A DNA stretch of 64,000 bases. It comes from Denitromonas iodatirespirans (lineage in GTDB: Bacteria; Pseudomonadota; Gammaproteobacteria; Burkholderiales; Rhodocyclaceae). The notes below the pieces were generated by a model. That model ran no database searches. It had not been told where the DNA came from and saw nothing but the letters and a program-made list of their open reading frames with translations. The stretch is from positions 1 through 64,000 of the forward strand of contig NZ_JAEKFT010000020.1 of the NCBI RefSeq assembly GCF_018524365.1. Direction: 5' to 3'. Both the position numbers and the translations under genes were made by a program. This document shows positions 43,665-51,462 of this stretch, one piece after another. The number at the start of each line of letters is the position of its first letter. Positions within the stretch are counted from its first letter, which is position 1.

Positions 43665-44542
43665 GCGGCGGCCCGTCCTTTGACGCCGATACGCAACACA
43701 GAATCGGCGGCGATGATGAGCAGCAAGGCACTGACAAAGAGCGCCATGCCAGAGAAACCGTGCAAGAACCCCTGCCCTGCTTCGTCGCCGAGATGGTAGG
43801 TAATGAGCGTGAGCACCATGACGCGGATGACGTTGGCGGTGAAGCTGATGGGGACGATGAGGATGGCGAGCGTGATGTTGCGCAGTACCGAGGCGTGGCG
43901 CACCACGTTGAGGTAAAGCAGGCCGAGGGCTTCGAGCGTAAACAGGGTATGCAGGCCGGCGCAGGCGTCGGCCACGAGCAGTTGGTATTGACCGATCTGC
44001 AGCATGACGCCGGTGCGGGCGATGGGATAGCCGGCGGCGTAGAGGACTTGCTCGGCCACGTAGCTAACGGCCATTTTCATGGGGGCGGTGAGCGTATCGA
44101 CGACGACGCCGGGCAGCGGAATCATGAAGAGCATGAAGAACAGCGCGAACCACATGAGGCGCACCGCTGCAGGGCCACGCAGGAGCAGGAGCAGGCCGGC
44201 GATCATCCACACGAGCGAGCCGACTTCAAAGATGAGGATGCCCTGCGAGCGGCCGAGGGCGTAGAACAGGCCGGCGACGATCATCACGGGCCAGGCCAGT
44301 GCCGGCCTGGCGCCGCTGGCGGGCATGCTTGCCAGTGCCTGCCATTTGCGCGACACCAGCCACACCGACAGCCCGAGCACGATGGGACCGTGCGCCTGCT
44401 CGTCGGTCGACCAGATGGTACGGAACAGGTCGACGAAGCTGGGCACATACATGATCGCCAGCCCGAGGGCGACGATCAGCCAGGGGGCGAGGTCGGCGCG
44501 GCCAGGGGCTTGGGCGGTGGGGCTTGAGGCGGTGACAGTCAT
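43661..44542 (-). CDS. xrtB: Exosortase B (PEP-CTERM transpeptidase/processing enzyme)
   Basis: This polytopic inner-membrane enzyme (293 aa from the ATG at 44542) cleaves PEP-CTERM proteins. The presumed catalytic triad of the family is visible: Cys194 in VADACAGLHTLF, Arg240 in TANVIRVMVLT and His261 in GFLHGFSGM. About eight membrane helices are present. An in-frame GTG four codons upstream is an alternative start; neither has a clear ribosome site. Substrates are likely the proteins at 25433-26182, 49129-49665 and 59403-60284. Placement between epsG and epsI marks the B-type system. Confidence 0.94.
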   Translation of the reverse strand: MTVTASSPTAQAPGRADLAPWLIVALGLAIMYVPSFVDLFRTIWSTDEQAHGPIVLGLSVWLVSRKWQALASMPASGARPALAWPVMIVAGLFYALGRSQGILIFEVGSLVWMIAGLLLLLRGPAAVRLMWFALFFMLFMIPLPGVVVDTLTAPMKMAVSYVAEQVLYAAGYPIARTGVMLQIGQYQLLVADACAGLHTLFTLEALGLLYLNVVRHASVLRNITLAILIVPISFTANVIRVMVLTLITYHLGDEAGQGFLHGFSGMALFVSALLLIIAADSVLRIGVKGRAAA

Positions 44543-44580
44543 GGCGTTGGGCACATCTGGCAGTGGTGATGCTGCCGAGG

Positions 44581-45477
44581 CTAGCGCTCGTTCATGACAA
44601 CGCCCACCACCGTGGCGCTGGCTTGCCGGAGCATGTCGGTATAGCTGCGCAGCAGGCTGAGGCGGCTGGCGTTGCGCTGGGCGACGACGAGGGCGCCACT
44701 GGCACGCACGGCGATGGTCTGGCCGTCGGCAAACAGGCTGCCGGCGGGGGTGTCGATGAGGATGACGTCGAATTCGTTGGCGAGTTGGCCGAGCAGCTGG
44801 GCGAACACCGGGCGGGCGAGCAGCTCTTGCGGGTTGGGCGGCACGGTGCCGGCGGGCAGCACGGAGAGGTCACGCAGGGCGGGCACGCGCTGGATGATGT
44901 CGGGGCCGCCGCGGCCGGAGAGGAAGGCGGAGAGGCCGGCGCGGTTGTCGACACCGAAGAGCAGATGCTGGCGCGGATGGCGCAGGTCGGCGTCGATGAC
45001 GAGGGTGCGCTCGCCGAGCTGGGAGAAGACGACGCCGAGGTTGGCGGTGATCCAGGAGCGGCCTTCCTGCCGGCCGGGGCTGGTGACGGCGAGGGTTTTT
45101 TGTTCGGCGCTGGTGTCGAACCAGCGCAGCATGAGTTGGCTGCGCAGGGCGCGGAGCGCTTCGACCTGCGGCGAGAACGGCTGGTAGGCAGCCACCACCG
45201 AGGCGTGGACGGTGCTTTGCCCGGCGGTGAGGTAGGGGTAGTCGAACTGGCGCAGCAGGGCTTGTTCGATGTCGGCGTCGGTGATGAGGCCGAGCTGTTT
45301 GGCGGCATCGCCGAAGCGGAGGTTTTGCTCGCGTTGCAGGCGCAGCACGCGCTCGGCGTCTTCGGCCTTGAGTTTGCCGGCATCGATCAGCAGCGCGCCA
45401 ATGGAGCGATCGGCTTCGGGGCGGATGTCTGCAATGGCGTCGGTGGCGTTGTCGACGACGCGGTGGAGTGTAGTCAT
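44581..45477 (-). CDS. epsG: EpsG, chain-length determinant tyrosine-kinase-type ATPase
   Basis: The 298-aa cytoplasmic protein has an N-terminal MshEN-like segment (LLIDAGKLKAEDAERVLRL) followed by a P-loop domain. The loop reads SPGRQEGRS, with arginine where BY-kinases usually have lysine. Walker A' is LVIDADLRHP and Walker B VILIDTPAG. No tyrosine cluster is present at the C-terminus, which ends VVGVVMNER. It should work with EpsF in chain-length control. The start at 45477 is used because the upstream extension is not conserved-looking. Confidence 0.92.
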   Translation of the reverse strand: MTTLHRVVDNATDAIADIRPEADRSIGALLIDAGKLKAEDAERVLRLQREQNLRFGDAAKQLGLITDADIEQALLRQFDYPYLTAGQSTVHASVVAAYQPFSPQVEALRALRSQLMLRWFDTSAEQKTLAVTSPGRQEGRSWITANLGVVFSQLGERTLVIDADLRHPRQHLLFGVDNRAGLSAFLSGRGGPDIIQRVPALRDLSVLPAGTVPPNPQELLARPVFAQLLGQLANEFDVILIDTPAGSLFADGQTIAVRASGALVVAQRNASRLSLLRSYTDMLRQASATVVGVVMNER

Positions 45478-45581
45478 GGTCAGTGGGCTCCGGCGTGCGG
45501 GGCGAATGCGGGGGTTTGGTTGCCGGCGGCACGAGCCGGGCAAGCCTTAGGCTGATGGGCCATGTGCGCATGCGGGCGGCG

Positions 45582-45611
45582 CGGCGGACGCGCTGCGCCT
45601 ATCCGCCCTAC
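45582..45611. repeat. GTAGGGCGG-type repeat between epsF and epsG
   Basis: The 154-bp gap between epsF and epsG contains a single REP-like unit ending TATCCGCCCTAC, similar to units at 30213-30243 and 61878-61964. It is the only sizeable gap inside the epsD-epsI run, so it may mark a point of transcript processing. Confidence 0.5.
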
Positions 45612-45631
45612 GGGGAAGGGGCTGTGCGTAC

Positions 45632-47005
45632 TCATGCGGCGGCGGGGCGGAACGCGCCGCTTTTTCCGGTGGCGGGGATGGTACCGAGCAGGGGCACACC
45701 GTCGAGCAGGGCGAGGTCTTCGGCGCCACGCACGCGCTGGTCCATCAGCTCGAGCAACAGGGCCGCGCCAACACCGAGCAGCAGGCCGAGGAAGACGGCG
45801 AGTGCGGTGTTGAGCAGCACTTTGGGGCTGGAGTGCTTGAGCGGGGCGATAGCGGGCGAGAGGACGACCACATTGGTCTGCTGGGTCTGGCTCTCGAGGC
45901 TGGTCTGCGCCAGGCGCTGAGTGACGAGATCGTAGGCGCGCTGGGCGTTTTCGACGTCGCGCTGGAGCACGGCGATCTGGTCGCGCTCGGCCTTGAGGTC
46001 GAGAATCTTCTGCTTCTGGGCATCGAGCGCGGCTTCGATTTCGGAGACACGTTGCACGTTGACCCGGTTGGTGGTGCCCAGCGAGCTGACCACCCGTCGG
46101 GTTTCGGTGGCAAGGCGCTCGCGCAGGCTGGCGATCTCGGCGTCGGCCCGCGCCAACTCGGGGTGGTTGGCGCCGAGGCGGCCGGCCATCTGGGTGCGGT
46201 TGGCTTCCTGACGCGAGAGATCGGACTTGAGGCTCTGGATCAGGCCGTTCTGCATCACTTCGGGCAGGCTGTCGGCGCTGGCCCCTTGCGCTTGGCGCGA
46301 GCGGCTGTCGACACGCTGCGCCTGGGCCATCGACAGCTGCGTGGAGAGCTCGGCCAGGCGGGCCGTTTCGACATCCAGCCGTTCGTCGGTGGCGATGATG
46401 CCGCGCGCTTGCTGGTAGTCGGAGAGCTTCTTCTGGGCGGTTTCGAGGTCGGCGCGCAGGCTGTTGGTCTGGCCGTCGAACCACTTGGCGTACTGGCGAG
46501 CGGGCTCGACCTTGAGTTCGAGGCTGACATCGATATAGGCCTGGGCAAAGGCGTTGGCCACGCCGGCGGCAAAGCCGGGGTCGGCGCCCTGGTAGGCAAT
46601 GGTGATGACATTGCTCTCGCGAGAGGGTTTGACGTCGAGCTGCTTCTTGAGCAGCTCGGCCAGCCACACCTTGATGCTGCCTTCGCCGTCGGTCTCTTCG
46701 CGCCACTGCTCCTGCACGGCGGGTGCCTGGTCCATCTTGAGCAGGCTGACAACACGCTGCGCCACGCGGTCGGACAGGATGATGTCGACCTGGGTGGCCA
46801 TGTAGCCGGGGATCATCTGTGCCGGCAGCAGGCCGCCGAGCAGCGGGTCGGCGCTCTTGGCGTCGACCACCAGCGCAGTTTCGGCGGTGTATTGCTTGGG
46901 CAGGATCAGGCTGACGGCGATCGTGGTGCCGACCACCACCAGCAAGGTGCCGAGCACGATCCAGAACCGGGCGCGGAGAATGAGCAGAAATTGCTGAAAC
47001 GACAT
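45632..47005 (-). CDS. epsF: EpsF, Wzz/polysaccharide co-polymerase chain-length determinant
   Basis: The 457-aa inner-membrane protein has a helix at about 14-34 (FWIVLGTLLVVVGTTIAVSL), a long periplasmic Wzz and coiled-coil part, and a second helix at about 402-425. It sets polymer length and links to EpsG and the EpsE export channel. The ATG at 47005 opens MSFQQFLLILRARFW, the family start; the 52 codons above are not protein-like. The cytoplasmic tail ends in DGVPLLGTIPATGKS. It is 16 bp after epsE. Confidence 0.93.
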   Translation of the reverse strand: MSFQQFLLILRARFWIVLGTLLVVVGTTIAVSLILPKQYTAETALVVDAKSADPLLGGLLPAQMIPGYMATQVDIILSDRVAQRVVSLLKMDQAPAVQEQWREETDGEGSIKVWLAELLKKQLDVKPSRESNVITIAYQGADPGFAAGVANAFAQAYIDVSLELKVEPARQYAKWFDGQTNSLRADLETAQKKLSDYQQARGIIATDERLDVETARLAELSTQLSMAQAQRVDSRSRQAQGASADSLPEVMQNGLIQSLKSDLSRQEANRTQMAGRLGANHPELARADAEIASLRERLATETRRVVSSLGTTNRVNVQRVSEIEAALDAQKQKILDLKAERDQIAVLQRDVENAQRAYDLVTQRLAQTSLESQTQQTNVVVLSPAIAPLKHSSPKVLLNTALAVFLGLLLGVGAALLLELMDQRVRGAEDLALLDGVPLLGTIPATGKSGAFRPAAA

Positions 47006-47021
47006 ATGAACGACCCCGGGC

Positions 47022-47828
47022 CTAGAACAGGCTTTCCTTGACGAAAATGACATCGTTGGGCGCCAGCTCCTGGTCGAGCTGCGGTTCGATGACTTGCTGC
47101 TTGCCGTCTTCAGCCCGGCGGTGAATCTGCATGCCGCGGGTGGTGCCGCGGATGGTGACACCTCCGCCGGTGGCCAGCCCCTGCATGACAGTCATGCCGC
47201 GCTCAAGGCGGAAGGCGCCCGGGCGGTTCACTTCGCCATAGATGTAGAAGGTGGGCGCACGGTGCACATAGATGACATCCCCACCGGAGACGATCACATC
47301 CTTGGCCAGATCGCCTTTCATGAACAGCGCGGGCACGTCGATCTGGGTGCGCTCGATCTTGCCTTTGCGCACACCAATCAGTACCAGCTCGTCGGCGCCG
47401 GTGGCAGCAATGCCGCCGGCCATGGCGAGCATGTCGGACAGGCGCATGTTGAAGGTTTCGAGCGGATAGCGACCCGGCCGGTTGACCTGACCGAGCACGG
47501 CCACTTGGTTGCCGCGGATCTGCAGCGGCAGGATGCCGATCTGCGGTTGCAGCACGAAACCGCCGCTACGCAGCTGTTCGGCAATGCGCGATTCGGCCGC
47601 CGGCACGGTGAGCCCGCCGACATCGACATTGCCCACCAGCGGAAAGGTGATGGCGCCGTTTTCGGAGACCCGGGCTTCAGTGGTGAGGTCGGGGTTCTGG
47701 AAGACGGTGATGCGGATGATGTCACCGGGGCCGAGCACGTATTCTGCGTCGGCGGCTTGAGCGCTGCCGAGCGCGCCGACGAACATCAGCAGACACAGCA
47801 GCGATTTGAATAGGTGGCGAATGGGCAT
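47022..47828 (-). CDS. epsE: EpsE, outer-membrane polysaccharide export protein (Wza family)
   Basis: This 268-aa precursor has a signal peptide (MPIRHLFKSLLCLLMF, ending AQA). A Poly_export domain follows (YVLGPGDIIRITVFQNPDL), then SLBB repeats (VAVLGQVNRPGRYPLE and FYIYGEVNRPGAFRLE). It would form or dock to the export channel for EPS. It lacks the lipoprotein cysteine found in some Wza proteins. The start at 47828 is chosen for the signal peptide. Confidence 0.93.
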   Translation of the reverse strand: MPIRHLFKSLLCLLMFVGALGSAQAADAEYVLGPGDIIRITVFQNPDLTTEARVSENGAITFPLVGNVDVGGLTVPAAESRIAEQLRSGGFVLQPQIGILPLQIRGNQVAVLGQVNRPGRYPLETFNMRLSDMLAMAGGIAATGADELVLIGVRKGKIERTQIDVPALFMKGDLAKDVIVSGGDVIYVHRAPTFYIYGEVNRPGAFRLERGMTVMQGLATGGGVTIRGTTRGMQIHRRAEDGKQQVIEPQLDQELAPNDVIFVKESLF

Positions 47829-47877
47829 GGGCAAGGTGGGTCGGTTTGTCAATCGAGAGCGAATGGGTGCAGGCGGC

Positions 47878-48885
47878 TCACTTGAGGCCCGACACCCCTT
47901 TTTCGAGCGCCTGGGCGCTGAGGGCGTCGGTGCTTGCGGCTGTGGGCACGGCCATGGCTGGCGCCTCGGACACCGGGGCGGCGGCATTGTCCAGCAGCGC
48001 AGGAGTGTCGCCAGCGTCGGCCGAGGCGCCTGCCTCGGGGGCGGTGAACTTGCCCATGTATTCGATCTGCGCCACGTCGCGCAGGCGCTTGAGCTCGTTG
48101 CGCGCCATGTCGGCCTTGGTACGGTTGAGCAAAAAGCGCTCGATGAACGGGGTGGCAGCGGCGAGGTCGAGCGGCTGCTCGCGCGAGGCCGCCAGGTAGA
48201 TCACCAGCACACCCTTGGGCGTCGTCACCAGACCGATCTGGCCGTCCTTCATGCCGGCAAAGCGCGGCAAGGTTTCGAGCGGCAGCTGTTCGGCCGCACG
48301 CACGCCGCCACCTACCTGGAACGGCAGGTTGTGCTCGCGCAACCACGCGACGACCTCATTGAGGTTGCCGGCGGCACTCACGGCATCGCGCAGAGCGCCG
48401 GCCTGCTCGGGCGACACGCTGATGTTGAGCTCTTGCAGGGTGTAGATGCGGCGCTGGGCAAACAGCGCCGGGTGTTCGTCATAGAACGCCTTGATCGCCT
48501 CGGGCGCCGGCGCTTCGGCCGTGGTGGCGAACTGCTCCATGTAGCTGCGCGAGAGGATTTCACGGCGGGCCGCCTCGATCGCCTGCATGACTTGCGGATT
48601 GCGGTCGAGCTTTTTGTCGATGGCGCGCTGGACCAGCAACTCTTGGTCGATCAGGCGCTCCAGCACGCGAGAGCTGGCCATGTCGACCTGCTCGGGCTTG
48701 AGGTTGGGGGTGCGGGCGAGGACGTTGTTGATCTGATGGACGGAGATTTCGTCCGAATTCACGCGGGCGGCAACCTGGGTGGCGGGTTTGGCATCGTCCG
48801 AGCCACCGCAACCGGCCATCGCGAGCACGCCGGCAACCAATACAACCGCGCCAACTGCGCGACTTCCGAGCTTTTGAAACGCCAT
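47878..48885 (-). CDS. epsD: EpsD, peptidyl-prolyl isomerase-like lipoprotein
   Basis: EpsD is a SurA/PpiD-like periplasmic factor of XrtB loci. The 335-residue product starts MAFQKLGSRAVGAVVLVAG and has the lipobox AMAGC, so it is predicted as a lipoprotein. A SurA-N-like helical part (about 45-140) includes VNSDEISVHQINNVLART, and a parvulin-like PPIase region follows (about 145-250). The tail is rich in alanine and proline and is probably disordered. It is the first gene of the long eps transcript. The 243-bp gap above it holds no gene. Confidence 0.91.
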   Translation of the reverse strand: MAFQKLGSRAVGAVVLVAGVLAMAGCGGSDDAKPATQVAARVNSDEISVHQINNVLARTPNLKPEQVDMASSRVLERLIDQELLVQRAIDKKLDRNPQVMQAIEAARREILSRSYMEQFATTAEAPAPEAIKAFYDEHPALFAQRRIYTLQELNISVSPEQAGALRDAVSAAGNLNEVVAWLREHNLPFQVGGGVRAAEQLPLETLPRFAGMKDGQIGLVTTPKGVLVIYLAASREQPLDLAAATPFIERFLLNRTKADMARNELKRLRDVAQIEYMGKFTAPEAGASADAGDTPALLDNAAAPVSEAPAMAVPTAASTDALSAQALEKGVSGLK

Positions 48886-49080
48886 GAATCCAACTCCGTT
48901 CAGGCCCACGCGCCTTGCCGGCACCCGCGCCAATCAGTGGATGGGAAGGCTCGCGAACGTCATGACATCCGCGATGTGCAGTGCATCAATATATGCCGGG
49001 ATTGTTACACAAAAACACGGCGACCCATCAGACCGTAACATCTGCATAACATCTCATTTGCATTCATCGGCGCCAGAACG

Positions 49081-49112
49081 AGCCTCGGGCCCGGCAAGCC
49101 GGGCCCGAGGCT
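49081..49112. terminator. Strong GC-rich hairpin downstream of the FxDxF PEP-CTERM gene
   Basis: A perfect 15-bp stem (49081-49095 with 49098-49112) lies 17 bp past the stop of the gene at 49129. The T-run follows on the + strand only, so as a minus-strand terminator it is unusual; it may instead stabilise the mRNA 3' end. Confidence 0.5.
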
Positions 49113-49128
49113 TTTCAACGGCGCCGGC

Positions 49129-49665
49129 TCAGCGACCGGCGCGACGGCGCGCGATCAGGCCGATCAGGCCAAGACCGGCCAACAGCATGCCGTATTGCTC
49201 GGGTTCGGGCACCGGCGAGACGGTGGCGGACCAGGCGTATTTGCCGCCGGTCACGCCCATGGTGGCACCACTCACCTGGAAGAAATAGCTGCCAGCGGCC
49301 AATTGGAAGCTGCCGCTCGGCTGCTCACCCGTCCCGAAGTTGCTGATCAGGCTGTCGACACCCGAATCGAAGCTGCCGACGACACCGGCATCAGACCACA
49401 GGCCGGCCATCAGGCCGCCGATGTCGAAGCCTTCGCCACCACCGGGGAAGGCGTAGGAATAGACGATGTCGGCCACCCCCAGGCCACCGGAAACAGGCTG
49501 ACTCAGGGTGAAGAAGAAACGATCGACAAAGGAGGTGCCGGGCAGCGCGATATGCTCTTGCACGCCGCTGGCCGAACCGGACGACAAATCGATGACCGTA
49601 TTGGCGGCCATGGCGGGCGCCGCCAGAGCGCTGCACACGGCCAGCACCAAAAATTTGATATTCAT
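49129..49665 (-). CDS. FxDxF family PEP-CTERM protein
   Basis: This 178-residue exported protein has a signal peptide (MNIKFLVLAVCSALAAPAMA). Residues about 46-50 read FVDRF, followed by FFTLSQPVSG, matching the FxDxF family. The end is VPEPEQYGMLLAGLG, a hydrophobic segment and ARRRAGR, the complete PEP-CTERM signal. The gene lies directly upstream of the eps operon on the same strand. It has a GGAGTGA ribosome site and a sigma-54-type promoter. It is probably a cell-surface or matrix protein processed by XrtB. Confidence 0.9.
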   Translation of the reverse strand: MNIKFLVLAVCSALAAPAMAANTVIDLSSGSASGVQEHIALPGTSFVDRFFFTLSQPVSGGLGVADIVYSYAFPGGGEGFDIGGLMAGLWSDAGVVGSFDSGVDSLISNFGTGEQPSGSFQLAAGSYFFQVSGATMGVTGGKYAWSATVSPVPEPEQYGMLLAGLGLIGLIARRRAGR

Positions 49666-50014
49666 GCTTCACTCCAAAGCAATAGGAATTTCGATCGCAT
49701 AAGCAAATAGGATGCCCGGCAAATTTTCACCCGAGACCATCTAGCCGAAACCCATTACAGCATCAACACGTTGCAGTCTTTTTACCGGCCGGCGACGGGG
49801 CCACCGTTGGCAGCAGTGTCAACTTCGCCGACACGCGCCGGCCGCATATACCATTCGACTAGCCGACATTCGGCGCACATGATGCACATATGTCATATGC
49901 CAAGCAAGCGCACAATTGAGCGCAGCACGCCCTGGGAAGACTTTTGCTCACTGACTGACGGCATCGGACTGATGCAATGCAACCACCCGGCCGCCCCGGC
50001 TCGCGCACCGGCGC
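49666..50014. other. 349-bp intergenic region upstream of the FxDxF PEP-CTERM gene
   Basis: This gap holds no gene. It contains the sigma-54 promoter candidate at 49702-49717 and, further up, the paired motif CATATGTCATATG at 49887-49899. The distance of the paired motif from the promoter (about 180 bp) would suit an enhancer-type activator site, though this is inference. Confidence 0.5.
49702..49717 (-). promoter_or_regulatory. Sigma-54 (RpoN) promoter candidate for the FxDxF PEP-CTERM gene
   Basis: On the minus strand the sequence GGGCATCCTATTTGCT has GG and GC exactly 10 bp apart, with GGCA at -24 and TTGCT at -12, close to the TGGCAC-N5-TTGCW consensus. The start codon lies about 38 bp downstream of the GC. 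PEP-CTERM genes under PrsK/PrsR-RpoN control are known from Zoogloea-type systems. Confidence 0.6.
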
Positions 50015-51265
50015 TCAGAACTGATACTGCGCCGACAGCATGCCAACGTTGGCGGTGTATCCGCCGGTAGCGCCCTCGCTCGTGCGCCGATAACGGCTCA
50101 AGGACACGCCGAGGTGCAACGGGTCGATGGGCGAGTAGTTGAGGCCCAGGGTGTAGGTGCGGGTAATGTCGCCATCGCTTGAGGCGCTGCCGGGGAGCAG
50201 ACCCGGGTCGCCGCGGAAGTCGCGCTCGCGCCATTCGGCTGTCGCTTGCACCAGCACCCGGGCGGACACGGCCCAGCTGGGCGAGATGGAGGCGGCGCGC
50301 GTGACCACGAAGTTGTCGAAGAGGTCGTCGCGCGCACCGATCTCGCGCCGCACGGTGGCCTTCAGCGCCAGCTTGCCGGTGGGGGTCCAGTCGTAGGTGA
50401 GGCGGCCGGTGGGGCCGGAAAAGTCGCGATTGGTGAGGTTGGGATGCTGGCGGCGCGTGAAACCGGCATAGCCGGAGAGCCGGCTGTGGCCGGTGAGCTG
50501 CCAGCGACCGCTCAGTTGCACGTCGGTTTGCTCGAAACCGTCGTCGGACAACACATTGGCCTGCCGGTTGGGATAGGTGCCGTCGGTAAAACGGCCGACC
50601 AACGCAATCTGGTTGCCAGAGCGCGGCCGGTAGGTGAGCCGCAGCTCGGGGCGCAGCGCTTCATAGTCGCTGGCTTGCGAGGCGGCATCGCTGTAGGTGG
50701 CGGTGAAGCGCTCGATGCCGGCGCCGACGGACCAGTCGGGATGCCACCAGAAGTCGCCGCTGAACTGCGTCGAGCGGCTGGTGACGATGCTGCTGCGGCT
50801 ACCGCCGACGTCGGCCAGATCACGCGCGGTCTGCGTCTGGTCAAAGCTCAGCCGGCCGCTGAGCCGGCGGCCGAGCGCCCAGTCCCACCGCAGCTCGCCG
50901 CCCTGGGTGTCATAGTTGAGCGAGTCGAAACGCTCGAAGCCGATGCGCGCAAAGTCGGCCGAGGCGCGCAGGCGCTGGCGGCTGTACTGGCGGTCGAAGG
51001 CGGCGCGGAACGAGGTGACGCTGATGCGATCGCCGGGCGATTGGCCAAAGGGACGCACCCCCGGCGCAACCCGATAGACATTGTCATCGAACTGGAACAC
51101 CTGCGAGGCCGACAGCATGAAGGTGTCGTCGGCACCGATGGCCTGAGCCGGCGGCACACCGAGTCCGGCGAGGACGAAGGCGAACGCCAGCGTGCGTCGC
51201 CAGTCGGAAGGCGTCGATCCGACGAGCGGCCGACCGGCAACAAGAGGGCGACTAGGTGGTGTCAC
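50015..51265 (-). CDS. epsL: EpsL, exosortase-B-associated outer-membrane beta-barrel protein
   Basis: This is a predicted outer-membrane barrel of XrtB loci, thought to help EPS leave the cell. From the GTG at 51265 it is 416 aa, and another in-frame GTG at 51337 would give 440. The nearer start has a GGGG-type ribosome site. A signal peptide (TLAFAFVLAGLGVPPAQA) is followed by FQFDDNVYRVAP and then many alternating beta strands. The last residue is phenylalanine (LSAQYQF), typical of barrels inserted by BAM. It is divergent from epsB. Confidence 0.87.
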   Translation of the reverse strand: MTPPSRPLVAGRPLVGSTPSDWRRTLAFAFVLAGLGVPPAQAIGADDTFMLSASQVFQFDDNVYRVAPGVRPFGQSPGDRISVTSFRAAFDRQYSRQRLRASADFARIGFERFDSLNYDTQGGELRWDWALGRRLSGRLSFDQTQTARDLADVGGSRSSIVTSRSTQFSGDFWWHPDWSVGAGIERFTATYSDAASQASDYEALRPELRLTYRPRSGNQIALVGRFTDGTYPNRQANVLSDDGFEQTDVQLSGRWQLTGHSRLSGYAGFTRRQHPNLTNRDFSGPTGRLTYDWTPTGKLALKATVRREIGARDDLFDNFVVTRAASISPSWAVSARVLVQATAEWRERDFRGDPGLLPGSASSDGDITRTYTLGLNYSPIDPLHLGVSLSRYRRTSEGATGGYTANVGMLSAQYQF

Positions 51266-51462
51266 AAAAACCCCAAAAAAGACAATGACATGTCGCGTCG
51301 TGCAGCAAGGAGCGATGCGCTCCACGGCCTGGTGCACCGCGCGGCTGGCCGCCTATTAAGCCACATGCTTCGCGTCGGAATCATTAAACAATGTACCTAA
51401 ACGTCACATTTCGAGCATATGATATGCGCTTGTTGCCTTGCACAAATAACTGCACCTGACCG

